A stretch of 64,000 bases of DNA from Sycon ciliatum. Lineage: Eukaryota > Porifera > Calcarea > Leucosolenida > Sycettidae. The stretch is from assembly GCF_964019385.1 (NCBI RefSeq), contig NC_088643.1, forward strand, positions 48,864,463 to 48,928,462, given 5' to 3'. Below, piece after piece: positions 10,501 through 20,718 of the stretch. Within the stretch, counting starts at the first letter, position 1. Every line of letters begins with the position of its first letter. The notes below the pieces were generated by a model. It saw nothing but the letters and a program-made list of their open reading frames with translations, searched no databases and had not been told where the DNA came from. Made by a program: the position numbers and the translations under genes.

Positions 10501-10739
10501 TGGTAAGCTTTGGTCCTGCGGACACGGTTCTCTACACCACCTGGACAAACACCATTGTCCAGACAACGTCTAAGGAACACTACGTTAAATACAACACCAC
10601 GATAATGAAATCGTGACTTCAGCGCATGGTTCAGAATATCTATCTGAGTCTGGCTATATCTCGACCTGAAGTATTTAAAAATTCGACGAGGAGACAATAA
10701 TTTTAATATGGCAATAAGTAGGACGAGCTGAAGCGACAT
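7536..10739 (-). CDS. PLE polyprotein: reverse transcriptase with split GIY-YIG endonuclease, 1067 aa
   Basis: This ORF would encode the element's self-copying enzyme. RT landmarks in order: PDKG (272-275), YGLPKIHKP (351-359), SFDVVSLFTNVP (420-431, catalytic Asp 422), GVAMGSPLGPVLANIF (484-499) and FVDD (519-522). The endonuclease begins at HVIYNFECRHCASRYVG (717-733), with a CxxC and Arg 742. The rest of the fold, SSVYNHL (1003-1009), Glu 1042 and Asn 1052 (LEA...KPNLC), follows only after about 250 residues of low-complexity sequence. That insert contains an AT-hook (KRGRPRK, 762-768), Pro/Thr-rich and acidic stretches. The start ATG and first 22 codons lie in the terminal repeat shared with the next copy. 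The ORF is intact, with no frameshift. Assignment to PLE is firm; whether it is active is not known. Confidence 0.92.
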   Translation of the reverse strand: MSLQLVLLIAILKLLSPRRIFKYFRSRYSQTQIDILNHALKSRFHYRGVVFNVVFLRRCLDNGVCPGGVENRVRRTKAYHTLNIERVFMKDEIARSCDTLSKSRSRFRYLYDRARCFLSSHDFLRFSMLLSENDQKQRIHLITKHDKTYNWLRQKRYGHVTIDPDTTIINMTSLELTTLQKELLCRGTDFGIPPKSNKKEVIMTEFELFYRKLLRFRPVSESQQSICAAKIRAEAEEHADALPDRRTFSLKREHLKALHELRNNKDIIVTRPDKGRATVLMNKTDYIEKMSVILNDTSKFRTLGPVKTCDRTEKVEKDLVTYLKKLKNEEQISKHEFDRIKPTGTLRPRLYGLPKIHKPTCPVRPIVSMTASPQYSISKWLCIYLQPVQDYYCKRTVKDSFDFVARLRDSPVPLNAHMCSFDVVSLFTNVPIDETVDICMDVLYRNDDVDTPWVSEAAFRHLMLSVTTGVEFSFNDVMYKQVDGVAMGSPLGPVLANIFVGYCECKIDESLWPAFYVRFVDDSFTHFDSVESSELFLDVLNSLHPSLRFTCEHEQSSKLSFLDVLVEKTGCEMLTSVYRKPTFTGQYIAFDSYCSSQYKVNLVRNLVDRAQRICSPSKLQAELDFLRSVFLKNGYPEFLLRKFLSMEQKPKSVLIGPPRCPVYLCLPWKGQESIKVCREVKSIVRRTYYAVHFVPVFTTMRAFTVRKDVLPTLHLSHVIYNFECRHCASRYVGRTVQHLNARIKQHTPLHILPPSAQSERPKRGRPRKNPSPTRQDSSLPLSAAPPLTSVLDGLELGSSLEVRAEPPLVQPSGVPTSVPLGALHGAVPRVVTAPLPPPDPPPSKYVLVESTRGGRFVPPELEQDSTKRPTTMAATTTPASHPTTTPGSHPTTTTTNPQNKAANDRPRRSTADYNRTYEFTVKIQRKQSERTTTDMKATAFTVGVGGEGETQDDASEEESQTAVDDGAGSDPDSEGEGELSEGESECEGVRVSRDCVRPSRNKSSVYNHLVSSTDCCRTYSDSCFSVLCRARHGYLLQLQVLEAVCQRIHKPNLCVQKDSVITLKLFK

Positions 10740-10847
10740 GTGGACTACTTTATTAACAATGTAAGCGATGGAGACGATGCAAGAAACGACCTAAAGGGTA
10801 AGGAAAAATACATGTAAGAAGAAAAATGGCAATGGAAAAAAAAAAGA

Positions 10848-10887
10848 TGATTCGAACAAGTTTTCGTACAACACTCTTCAGGAATCA
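10848..10887 (-). ncRNA. Hammerhead ribozyme in the 5' pseudo-LTR of the PLE
   Basis: Same sequence as 7212-7251. It lies just upstream of the ORF start at 10739, so cleavage would release an RNA beginning shortly before the RT ATG. Confidence 0.87.
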
Positions 10888-11171
10888 CCGTTGTACTAAA
10901 GAACAAAATGAGAACAAAGGAAATAATATAGCAATCAAGGTAGGGTGACACGATACAATGACAGCACTGGAATATCGAGGTGCGATTTCTCACAAAAGTG
11001 TGCAGAACACAAGGGTATACAAGTAAGAACTAAGCGTGACAAGTGTGTATCAGCAACAAAAACAAAAAAGTGAGAACGAATGATAATAATAATAACAACA
11101 ATAAACAAGAAGGTGACAAAACACATTTAAGCACAAGTGGCAACAGCGTTGCCACACTACACAAAAGAACA

Positions 11172-12679
11172 TTATTTGAACAATTTTAGGGTAATAACAC
11201 TATCTTTCTGGACACACAAATTCGGCTTATGAATGCGCTGACAAACAGCTTCCAAAACTTGTAACTGCAAAAGATAACCATGACGAGCACGGCACAAAAC
11301 AGAAAAACAGGAATCAGAATAAGTACGACAACAGTCAGTACTAGAAACCAAATGATTGTATACTGAAGACTTATTACGAGACGGACGCACACAATCTCGA
11401 CTCACGCGCACACCCTCACACTCACTCTCACCCTCACTCAGCTCACCTTCTCCCTCACTGTCCGGATCAGAACCTGCTCCGTCATCCACAGCGGTTTGAC
11501 TCTCCTCCTCACTTGCATCGTCCTGCGTCTCACCTTCACCACCCACGCCAACCGTGAATGCCGTTGCCTTCATGTCAGTCGTCGTCCTTTCCGATTGTTT
11601 CCTTTGTATTTTTACCGTGAATTCATAGGTCCGGTTGTAATCTGCTGTAGATCTCCGTGGTCTGTCATTTGCTGCTTTGTTTTGTGGATTAGTTGTTGTT
11701 GTTGTTGGATGTGAACCTGGTGTTGTTGTTGGATGTGAAGCTGGTGTTGTTGTTGCAGCCATGGTTGTTGGTCTTTTTGTTGAATCCTGCTCTAGTTCCG
11801 GTGGGACAAATCGACCGCCGCGGGTGCTCTCCACCAACACATACTTCGAAGGAGGAGGGTCAGGGGGAGGCAGAGGTGCTGTCACCACTCGAGGCACAGC
11901 CCCATGCAAAGCACCCAGAGGCACAGACGTAGGCACACCCGAGGGCTGCACCAATGGCGGTTCCGCACGCACCTCCAAAGAGCTGCCAAGCTCAAGCCCG
12001 TCCAACACAGATGTCAGAGGGGGAGCGGCAGACAGCGGCAGGGAACTATCCTGCCGTGTAGGTGATGGGTTTTTCCTAGGCCTCCCGCGTTTGGGCCTCT
12101 CAGATTGCGCACTGGGTGGAAGGATGTGAAGTGGAGTGTGTTGTTTGATACGTGCGTTCAAGTGCTGAACAGTCCTACCAACATACCGACTAGCACAATG
12201 TCGGCATTCGAAGTTGTAGATAACATGACTGAGGTGGAGGGTTGGTAGGACGTCCTTCCGCACCGTGAACGCACGCATTGTTGTGAAGACTGGCACAAAA
12301 TGTACTGCATAATAAGTACGACGGACGATAGACTTGACTTCGCGACACACTTTGATCGATTCCTGCCCCTTCCATGGCAAACATAGATAGACGGGACAGC
12401 GAGGTGGACCAATCAGCACCGATTTCGGTTTCTGCTCCATGGACAGAAACTTACGCAACAAGAATTCCGGATAGCCATTCTTCAAGAAAACAGATCGAAG
12501 AAAATCGAGCTCGGCCTGCAGCTTACTGGGCGAACAAATGCGTTGCGCACGGTCCACGAGGTTACGAACTAAGTTGACCTTGTATTGAGACGAACAATAT
12601 GAATCGAAGGCAATGTACTGACCGGTGAACGTAGGCTTACGATACACAGAAGTCAACATTTCACAGCCAGTCTTCTCTA
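11172..12679 (-). pseudogene. 5'-truncated second PLE copy: C-terminal RT part and GIY-YIG
   Basis: The reading frame matches the full PLE protein from about residue 567 (EKTGCEM) to the stop. It is cut at 12679, where the inverted copy begins. RT catalytic motifs are missing; both endonuclease halves and the long insert remain intact. Confidence 0.88.
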
Positions 12680-12683
12680 GTCT

Positions 12684-13850
12684 GTCAAGTCTATCGTCCG
12701 TCGTACTTATTATGCAGTACATTTTGTGCCAGTCTTCACAACAATGCGTGCGTTCACGGTGCGGAAGGACGTCCTACCAACCCTCCACCTCAGTCATGTT
12801 ATCTACAACTTCGAATGCCGACATTGTGCTAGTCGGTATGTTGGTAGGACTGTTCAGCACTTGAACGCACGTATCAAACAACACACTCCACTTCACATCC
12901 TTCCACCCAGTGCGCAATCTGAGAGGCCCAAACGCGGGAGGCCTAGGAAAAACCCATCACCTACACGGCAGGATAGTTCCCTGCCGCTGTCTGCCGCTCC
13001 CCCTCTGACATCTGTGTTGGACGGGCTTGAGCTTGGCAGCTCTTTGGAGGTGCGTGCGGAACCGCCATTGGTGCAGCCCTCGGGTGTGCCTACGTCTGTG
13101 CCTCTGGGTGCTTTGCATGGGGCTGTGCCTCGAGTGGTGACAGCACCTCTGCCTCCCCCTGACCCTCCTCCTTCGAAGTATGTGTTGGTGGAGAGCACCC
13201 GCGGCGGTCGATTTGTCCCACCGGAACTAGAGCAGGATTCAACAAAAAGACCAACAACCATGGCTGCAACAACAACACCAGCTTCACATCCAACAACAAC
13301 ACCAGGTTCACATCCAACAACAACAACAACTAATCCACAAAACAAAGCAGCAAATGACAGACCACGGAGATCTACAGCAGATTACAACCGGACCTATGAA
13401 TTCACGGTAAAAATACAAAGGAAACAATCGGAAAGGACGACGACTGACATGAAGGCAACGGCATTCACGGTTGGCGTGGGTGGTGAAGGTGAGACGCAGG
13501 ACGATGCAAGTGAGGAGGAGAGTCAAACCGCTGTGGATGACGGAGCAGGTTCTGATCCGGACAGTGAGGGAGAAGGTGAGCTGAGTGAGGGTGAGAGTGA
13601 GTGTGAGGGTGTGCGCGTGAGTCGAGATTGTGTGCGTCCGTCTCGTAATAAGTCTTCAGTATACAATCATTTGGTTTCTAGTACTGACTGTTGTCGTACT
13701 TATTCTGATTCCTGTTTTTCTGTTTTGTGCCGTGCTCGTCATGGTTATCTTTTGCAGTTACAAGTTTTGGAAGCTGTTTGTCAGCGCATTCATAAGCCGA
13801 ATTTGTGTGTCCAGAAAGATAGTGTTATTACCCTAAAATTGTTCAAATAA
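12684..13850 (+). pseudogene. Inverted partial PLE copy: GIY-YIG region
   Basis: In-frame from VKSIVRRTYYA (about residue 680 of the full protein) to the stop, in the opposite orientation to copies 1 and 2. It has no start of its own. A 4-bp junction (GTCT, 12680-12683) separates it from copy 2. Confidence 0.88.
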
Positions 13851-14134
13851 TGTTCTTTTGTGTAGTGTGGCAACGCTGTTGCCACTTGTGCTTAAATGTG
13901 TTTTGTCACCTTCTTGTTTATTGTTGTTATTATTATTATCATTCGTTCTCACTTTTTTGTTTTTGTTGCTGATACACACTTGTCACGCTTAGTTCTTACT
14001 TGTATACCCTTGTGTTCTGCACACTTTTGTGAGAAATCGCACCTCGATATTCCAGTGCTGTCATTGTATCGTGTCACCCTACCTTGATTGCTATATTATT
14101 TCCTTTGTTCTCATTTTGTTCTTTAGTACAACGG

Positions 14135-14174
14135 TGATTCCTGAAGAGTGTTGTACGAAAACTTGTTCGAATCA
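14135..14174 (+). ncRNA. Hammerhead ribozyme in the inverted PLE copy
   Basis: TGATTC, CTGAAGA, GAAA and GAATCA as at 7212-7251, on the plus strand. Confidence 0.87.
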
Positions 14175-14319
14175 TCTTTTTTTTTTCCATTGCCATTTTT
14201 CTTCTTACATGTATTTTTCCTTACCCTTTAGGTCGTTTCTTGCATCGTCTCCATCGCTTACATTGTTAATAAAGTAGTCCACATGTCGCTTCAGCTCGTC
14301 CTACTTATTGCCATATTAA

Positions 14320-14444
<125 letters not shown>

Positions 14445-14802
14445 GAAAGGTTTGCTCCCCACACCGGAGCTCGCGCTATTCCGCCGACTTTACTTGACAC
14501 TTGACTGACTCACGACTGCCATCCAGAGCACACGAGAAGTCCATCGAACCTTCCAGGCACAATCTTCCTCAGCCTACTCAAGCTCAACTGATGAGGGGTG
14601 AATTCCCCGAAACACTGTGTATTGAGCAGGGAGTGGTGCTTTCTTGCAGGTTTGCCGAGTCGAAGGTTCGATGGACTTCTCGTGTGCTCTGGATGGCAGT
14701 CGTGAGTCAGTCAAGTGTCAAGTAAAGTCGGCGGAATAGCGCGAGCTCCGGTGTGGGGAGCAAACCTTTCTTACAAATCATCGCCGAAGTCGCAACCACT
14801 AC
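14445..14802 (+). mobile_element. Diverged 476-family element with hammerhead, palindromic flanks
   Basis: The hammerhead and its surroundings match the 476-bp family. Both sides carry inverted arms of about 110 bp (AGAAAGGTTTGCTCCCCACA at left, its complement before 14776). The small ORFs here are shadows of the repeat. Confidence 0.75.
14582..14627 (+). ncRNA. Hammerhead ribozyme (476-related)
   Basis: Identical in core, stems and cleavage-site A to 3129-3174, although the rest of the element has diverged. Confidence 0.86.
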
Positions 14803-14857
<55 letters not shown>

Positions 14858-14858
14858 T
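14803..14858 (+). repeat. (AAT)n ending in (ATT)n
   Basis: AAT units then switch to about five ATT units. This is the only place in the nest where the tract orientation flips. Confidence 0.9.
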
Positions 14859-15058
14859 TTAATATGGCAATAAGTAGGACGAGCTGAAGCGACATGTGGA
14901 CTACTTTATTAACAATGTAAGCGATGGAGACGATGCAAGAAACAACCTAAAGGGTAAGGAAAAATACATGTAAGAAGAAAAAGGGCAATGGAAAAAAAGA
15001 TGATTCGAACAAGTTTTCGTACAACACTCTTCAGGAATCACCGTTGTACTAAAGAACA
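14859..15058 (-). mobile_element. PLE pseudo-LTR fragment
   Basis: Matches 7065-7268 of the full PLE (terminal repeat with ORF start and hammerhead) with scattered differences, then breaks off. Confidence 0.85.
15001..15040 (-). ncRNA. Hammerhead ribozyme in PLE fragment
   Basis: TGATTC/GAATCA stem I, CTGAAGA and GAAA intact, as at 7212-7251. Confidence 0.85.
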
Positions 15059-15089
15059 ACCCGTTTGTCTCTTTCCCTCAAACCAGTTA

Positions 15090-15090
<1 letters not shown>
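15059..15090 (+). repeat. Fragment of the 281-bp unit
   Basis: CCCGTTTGTCTCTTTCCC and the following CTCAAACCAGTTA match the 3' part of the 281-bp unit, and it ends against (AAT)n at the same point as the array at 2221. Confidence 0.8.

Positions 15091-15132
<42 letters not shown>
15091..15132 (+). repeat. (AAT)n microsatellite
   Basis: About 14 AAT units. Confidence 0.95.
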
Positions 15133-15133
<1 letters not shown>

Positions 15134-15211
15134 TAATCAACGCAATAAATAGAGTAAGCTGCGCACTCAGTACAAACACCATAAGCAAAACTTGTTTTCA
15201 TGTAAATAAAG
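15133..15211 (-). mobile_element. Terminal fragment of another PLE family
   Basis: Minus-strand translation gives LSAQLTLFIALI running into (ATT)n. This resembles the PLE ORF-start peptide (MSxQ...LLIA) with ATG changed to CTG. It is flanked on both sides by (AAT)n. Only about 79 bp, so the assignment is tentative. Confidence 0.5.
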
Positions 15212-15233
15212 AATAATAATAATAATAATAATA
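15212..15233 (+). repeat. (AAT)n microsatellite
   Basis: About seven AAT units. Confidence 0.9.
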
Positions 15234-15642
15234 AACGAAGTCACAGTGAGTGGTTGCATGTTCCAAACGGGTAATGCAACAGGAGCGACACTGACTACAC
15301 TGACTCACGCTGCTATCTGGTGTTCACGAGGTGTTTGTCGCGCTGGAAACGGAGCGTCTTTGTAAGTTTGTATCCCTGGTGATGTTTGTGCCTGGAGAGC
15401 ACTATATACGTGGTGCTCTTCAGGCACAATCTTCTCCAGCCTACTCAAGCTCAACTGATGAGGGTGAATTCCCCGAAACACTGTGTATTGAGCAGGGAGT
15501 GGTGCTTTCTTGCAGGTTTGCCGAGTCGAAGGTTCGATGGACTTCTCGTGTGCTCTGGATGGCAGTCGTGAGTCAGTCAAGTGTCAAGTAAAGTCGGCGG
15601 AATAGCGCGAGCTCCGGTGTGGGGAGCAAACCGTTTCTTACA
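15234..15642 (+). mobile_element. Diverged 476-family element with hammerhead
   Basis: Follows the 476-bp unit from its CTGACTCACGCTGCTA region through the hammerhead to GGGGAGCAAACCGTTTC, then a short (AAT)n at 15643-15654. Single copy, no inverted head. Confidence 0.75.
15449..15493 (+). ncRNA. Hammerhead ribozyme (476-related), one base lost from stem II
   Basis: GCTCAA/TTGAGC and both core blocks are intact. Stem II has GGG opposite CCCC, one G fewer than the other copies. Confidence 0.8.
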
Positions 15643-15654
15643 AATAATAATAAA

Positions 15655-16457
15655 CAGAAGTTATAAGTCTCTGAATGGGGTCTGTTTTCACACCGCGTAC
15701 GAAACAAGTTTCCAAATGGTGTAACTTTGGCAATGATTATGTTGCCCTCCTAAAACTTACCTGGAGGCTTCCCTGATGGTATATTCAATTTTTTTTTAGC
15801 ATGAACGTACAATTTAAGACTAAAAATAGTCCGCATGTCGATGAGCCGTACTTCTCTTCAAAAATGGAATTAGAGATGGATTTTTGTTCCTCTTACAAAT
15901 GAAGGCCATAAACTGTTTCTAGAGAACTCCTCATGGCTCAAGCTTTCCAAAAAGCCCAAGATTGCCATTATCACCCCCAAGGGAAAGTAAAATTATCATC
16001 AAACTTGGGTCGCGGCGTCTTGCTGGGACTGAGAATTTGTCCACTTTGACGGTGGGATAAGGGTTAATAAGTTAGCATCCTACGCCAGGGCATAATCCAC
16101 TGTACGAAGAGGCTGCACAGTGCCTTGCCCTACTGTAGCTGAGTCTAGCTTGAAATCATTATTTCCCTGTGGCATTTGGAAGAATGCAACTACAGTACAT
16201 GTACATGACTGTACTTGTCTGCATGCCTTGTATGTGTACATTCAAAGATTGGCCTTGCCACACTACTCCACAATCTCTCCGAAATACCGTGTTTTTCAAA
16301 GTGCTACACTGCTAGTCACACCGGGGTCTACGCTGTCTGGAGACATGCTGTCCAGCCTTCCCCTAGTGCTCTTACTAATACATTATGCAGCTATGGAGCT
16401 GATCCCCATCCAGCTCTCTATATCACGTTATACTCTTCTTCACACACTATTAGGTTA
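15655..16457. other. No recognisable gene or repeat
   Basis: A 122-codon ORF at 16120-16488 has no recognisable domain and runs into the transposon end at 16458; I do not regard it as a gene. Confidence 0.5.
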
Positions 16458-17713
16458 CCGTACTCGCGCGATTAGAGCCCTCTTTTGAATAGTGCCCTAT
16501 CTCGAATAGTGCCCCAGTCTCTAAGAGCCAGTGAAAAAATAAAGCCCTCTCTTGAATAGTGCCCCCTCCCCCCCCCCCCCGTCGCGCTTGTAACCAAACA
16601 CATGCCCAAGTTTGGTGTTCTTTTGCTAATGCTCTTGTCCTAGGCCTTGACAGATTATGCTAGCATAATTTTTCGCATAATTCCTACCAAAATCGAATAA
16701 TCGCATAATTCGAGGCCAATTGCATACGAATCGCATACAATTGGAATAATCCGCCTGTTCGCATCAAATTCCATACAGTTGTACATATTCTGCAAGTACA
16801 AATACAAGTAGATGCACTAGGAAGGCGTAGGTTTCCGACTCCCTTGATAACATGTCCAGTGCACTACAATCAGTGACCAAGGTGACGGTCGTAGCTACAT
16901 GTAGGTCGGACGGTGCGTTGACCTCGTTGAACTTTTGCTACTTGTTGTTTTGTTTGTTTTTTATTATTTCAGTTCGTTGCCTCAACAGTACAAAGTACAA
17001 ATATCAAGAGGGACGAACGAAAAGAGAAAATAAAACAGAGCAGAGAGGAAGATGCAACTGAAAGGAAAGGAAAACTGAGAGAAACGGAGAAGGAATGTGG
17101 ACTGGGCGGATTCATGAACCATTACTAGAGAGAAACGGAGAAGGAATGTGGACTGGGCGGATTCATGAACCATTACTAGAGCAGGTCAATGATGCATGAA
17201 CAGAAGGGGCAAGTCCGTCGATATTCATGTTTAAAAAATTCCAAGCCTTATATTATTGGTGAAATACATTTTCAAAAAGGAGGGGATATAGGGATGCTAC
17301 TACAGTACAACGCCCTCTACAAAAAAATTCACCTGTTATTTTGCACAGAACCATCATAATATACATTAGCAGCATATGTGAGCATAATGCGGAATAATAT
17401 TATGATAACTTTTAGCATAAAAATAGCATAATTCTGCAATTTTTTCAGCAATGCGAAAAGCATAATTTCACGAAAATATTAGCATAATCTGTCAAGGCCT
17501 ATCTTGTCCATGTCATTGCACTGGTGGTTTCAGGATCAAAATCGCAGTTCTTGTTGCCATTTCTGTCAAGTTGTGATAGTTTACAGTACACTTTAGGCTG
17601 GATGACGTAAATGTACCAGCATTGAAAAAATAGTGCCCTCTCTTGAATAGTGCCCCATCTGTGATGGACATTGAAAAAATAGTGCCCCAGGGGCACTAAT
17701 CGCGCGAGTACGG
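16458..17713. mobile_element. TIR element with TA target duplication, non-autonomous
   Basis: The left end CCGTACTCGCGCGATTAG is matched inverted at 17696-17713, with TA on both sides. Subterminal repeats of TTGAATAGTGCCCC lie inside both ends. No transposase was seen. An 861-bp hAT-like element is nested within. Confidence 0.8.
16641..17501. mobile_element. hAT-like MITE nested in the TA element
   Basis: TIR TAGGCCTTGACAGATTATGC at the left is matched inverted at the right end. The perfect 8-bp duplication TCTTGTCC (16633-16640 and 17502-17509) fits hAT. No transposase ORF. A 51-bp internal segment is duplicated in tandem at about 17076-17180. A related element lies at 46641-47076. Confidence 0.85.
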
Positions 17714-17756
17714 TATTTATTTTCTCACTCACACGTCAGTACTGCACACATACTCA

Positions 17757-17876
<120 letters not shown>

Positions 17877-18111
17877 ATCACAGAATAACAACTGCATGCG
17901 GGGGACAGCCACAGCAAGGCTGGTTGCACTCTTGTTTCCAGAACACAGACAGAAAAAACATCCAGCGAAAACAACATCTCATAGACATAGAGTGACAGCG
18001 TTGTGCAAGGTGAATCATACAGAAAAGCACAGCAATCGACAGAGCATCCGCACATTCCACACCTCGCACAACTTATAACCTATGTTGTAGCAGCAATATT
18101 GAGAAATCTAT

Positions 18112-18134
18112 CAGAGAGAGAGAGAGAGAGAGAG
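18112..18134 (+). repeat. (GA)n microsatellite
   Basis: About 11 GA units. Confidence 0.9.
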
Positions 18135-18330
18135 TAACCCAGCACTCTCACTATCATGACCCGTGTGTGAAACCGTACAAAGCTCCTCATTGGGAGGGAG
18201 GATGGGAAACCAGCTTGCAAAGCAAGAAAACAAAAGATGAAGGACTGCGGCGTATCAGTACGCCCAAAACTGTCGGACCTCGGTCCCAGACCTGTTCGTT
18301 CGAAAAGAACAACATTTCTTGTTTATTTCG

Positions 18331-18882
18331 TAAAACTCAGCCAACAAGAAATGAAAACGTCTTCTTTACAACGAGAGCCCGAGAGGGCTTGAAAGCCCAG
18401 AGCCCTCGCTATGCTTTGTTTTTACCTAGGTCATCATGCGTGCTATTCGAAATGATACAGAAAGTTTTAGAAACGGCTTTGCAATACAAAAACATGTACC
18501 CGATAATCGTATTGCAGAGACGGGTCTATCATTTCGAATAACACCTACGATGACCTACTTCAAGTACATGTACATGTAGGTTTAAAACTCAGCCAACAAG
18601 AAATGAAAACGTCTTCTTTACAACGAGAGCCCGAGAGGGCTTGAAAGCCCAGAGCCCTCGCTATGCTTTGTTTTTACCTAGGTCATCATGCGTGCTATTC
18701 GAAATGATACAGAAAGTTTAAGAAACGGCTTTGCAATACAAAAACATGTACCCGATAATCGTATTGCAGAGACGGGTCTATCATTTCGAATAACACCTAC
18801 GATGACCTACTTCAAGTACATGTACATGTAGGTTTAAACAAAGCATAGCAAGGGCTCAGGGCTTTCAAACCCTCTCGTTCCT
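18331..18882 (+). repeat. 252-bp direct duplication with inverted tail
   Basis: TAAAACTCAGCCAACAAG starts copies at 18331 and 18583. A third, partial copy of about 45 bp follows in inverted orientation (18835-18880). Each unit contains an inner inverted repeat, TATTCGAAATGATA against TATCATTTCGAATA. The direct-copy-plus-inverted-tail layout resembles the PLE family elements, but no hammerhead or (AAT)n flank is present. Confidence 0.8.
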
Positions 18883-19158
18883 ATTTTTTAAGTTATGAAA
18901 AAGAAACTAGCTCATAAACATACGTAACTCAAAACTCTATCTCCCAGACAGGTACAGTCTACTAAAGAGAGCAAGTAAATATACATTATTAGTGCAATAT
19001 TTAAACACACGGCGAGGAGACAATAATTTGATAACCGCAATCAATAAAACTAGCTGAACCGACATTTGTGTACTTTATTCATGCAATGTAAAAACGGTGG
19101 AGACGATGTGCAATAAAACGATGAAAATATGAAGAAATGGTGTAGGGAAAAAAATATG

Positions 19159-19196
19159 GATTCAAACAAGTTTTCGTACAACACTCATCAGGAATC
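19159..19196 (-). ncRNA. Hammerhead ribozyme (PLE family G), left arm
   Basis: Minus-strand GATTC, CTGATGA, stem II GTGTTGTAC, GAAA, stem III AAC/GTT with a TT loop, cleavage-site U, GAATC. Confidence 0.83.
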
Positions 19197-19704
19197 GTTG
19201 TTGTACTAAAGGACACTGAAACAAAAATTGAACTATTATAGAAAATCTAAGTTAGAGAAATAACACTAAGAGCAACAACAGTGAAATTTACAAGTGTGAA
19301 TTTTAACAATCAAAGCGAGAAATGAACAAAGGAGAAAGGAAGGAAAGGAAAGACAACGTGATAACACATAACAGCAGTACATTACACCTAGAACATTAAC
19401 GGCTGTACAAACCTAATTTGTGTGTACAGAAAGATAGTATAACTGGGTTGAAATTGTTCAAGTAACGTGTCGTGTTTAGTGCGGCCAAGCTTGGCCGTTA
19501 ATGTTCTAGGTGTAATGTACTGCTGTTATGTGTTATCACGTTGTCTTTCCTTTCCTTCCTTTCTCCTTTGTTCATTTCTCGCTTTGATTGTTAAAATTCA
19601 CACTTGTAAATTTCACTGTTGTTGCTCTTAGTGTTATTTCTCTATTAAACTTAGATTTTCTATAATAGTTCAATTTTTGTTTCAGTGTCCTTTAGTACAA
19701 CGAC

Positions 19705-19742
19705 GATTCCTGATGAGTGTTGTACGAAAACTTGTTTGAATC
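19705..19742 (+). ncRNA. Hammerhead ribozyme (PLE family G), right arm
   Basis: Inverted twin of 19159-19196, with the same core and 5-bp stem I. Confidence 0.83.
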
Positions 19743-19875
19743 CATATTTTTTTTCCCTACACCATTTCTTCATATTTTCATCGTTTTATTGCACATCGTC
19801 TCCACCGTTTTTACATTGCATGAATAAAGTACACAAATGTCGGTTCAGCTAGTTTTATTGATTGCGGTTATCAAA

Positions 19876-20095
19876 TTAGTGCAATAAAGAGTATAATAGA
19901 TGCAGACATGGCCAGACAACAACGAGTTCATGGATTTTAAAGGATTTTTATGTTATTCAGAATCGATTTTTTTTAAATCCTTTAAAATCCATGAACTCGT
20001 TGTGGTCTGGCCATGTCTGCATCTATTATACTCTTTATTGCACTAATAAAGTTGCTTTCTCCACGCAGACTCTTTGAATATACATTCTTTTTCTT
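19876..20095. mobile_element. Family D PLE terminal-repeat relic, palindromic
   Basis: Two inverted arms match 6167-6260 and 6770-6883 with substitutions. The plus arm encodes MSASIILFIALIK then LLSPRRLFEY. The centre, where the hammerheads should be, is deleted (TTCAGAATCGATTTTTTTTA). Confidence 0.75.
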
Positions 20096-20581
20096 TAATG
20101 GTGGATCAGGATTATATGCCTGTGAGTTTGAAGCTAGTTTTTTTCAGAGCCCAATCAAAAGAAAACCCGCACTAGTAAATAGGTTCGTCTACACCATCAT
20201 AGGACAAATAGGTACGTCTATGCCATGGCGTGGAAGCTAAACTAAGCTATTACTTGAAGTGCTGGACTGCGGCCTTTAATACTCATGCAACACCCATCCA
20301 GAATGATGACTCCCGAGATTTCTCAGCCATAGTGTTACTTTTGAAGTACGATACAAAATACTTGAAGTGCCTGACAGAACATGCTCTGTTCTTTAAATTG
20401 AGGTTGACACAGTACAGGGCCGGACTGGCCTGAACCAAACATACCTCAAGTATGTGCGCCTCCCCATTGCGGATATCCTGTAAAGTGTAAGAACACTGAA
20501 TTATTTCAAGTGCATAATTACATGTATAAACCCAAAGAGTTGCATGCAACAGACGATCCTGACTTCCGTGCTAGAGAGCTC

Positions 20582-20582
20582 T

Positions 20583-20608
<26 letters not shown>
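20582..20608 (+). repeat. Poly-C tract
   Basis: Run of about 27 C; exact length may be unreliable. Confidence 0.85.
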
Positions 20609-20613
<5 letters not shown>

Positions 20614-20718
20614 CGAGCACTGAGTACTGTCCAATCATACATTGCATGTACATATGCATGTACATCCAAAGATTTATGGCAAGTCAAGATCTGAATCAAC
20701 CCAAGCAACGAGAAGGTA

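Larger units (their letters stand above)
18985..19885. mobile_element. Foldback relic of a second PLE family (G)
   Basis: Left arm (minus) and right arm (plus) are inverted copies meeting near 19490. Each has a hammerhead and an ORF start. The minus arm reads MSVQLVLLIAVIK then LLSPRRVFK; the right arm is cut after AVIK. The ends of the PLE protein survive at 19420-19462, where NLCVQKDSI resembles the C-terminus of the full PLE. RT and most of the endonuclease are deleted. Confidence 0.75.

Noticed and set aside
18331..18835. Hammerhead in the 252-bp duplication
   Set aside because: No CTGANGA...GAAA core on either strand.
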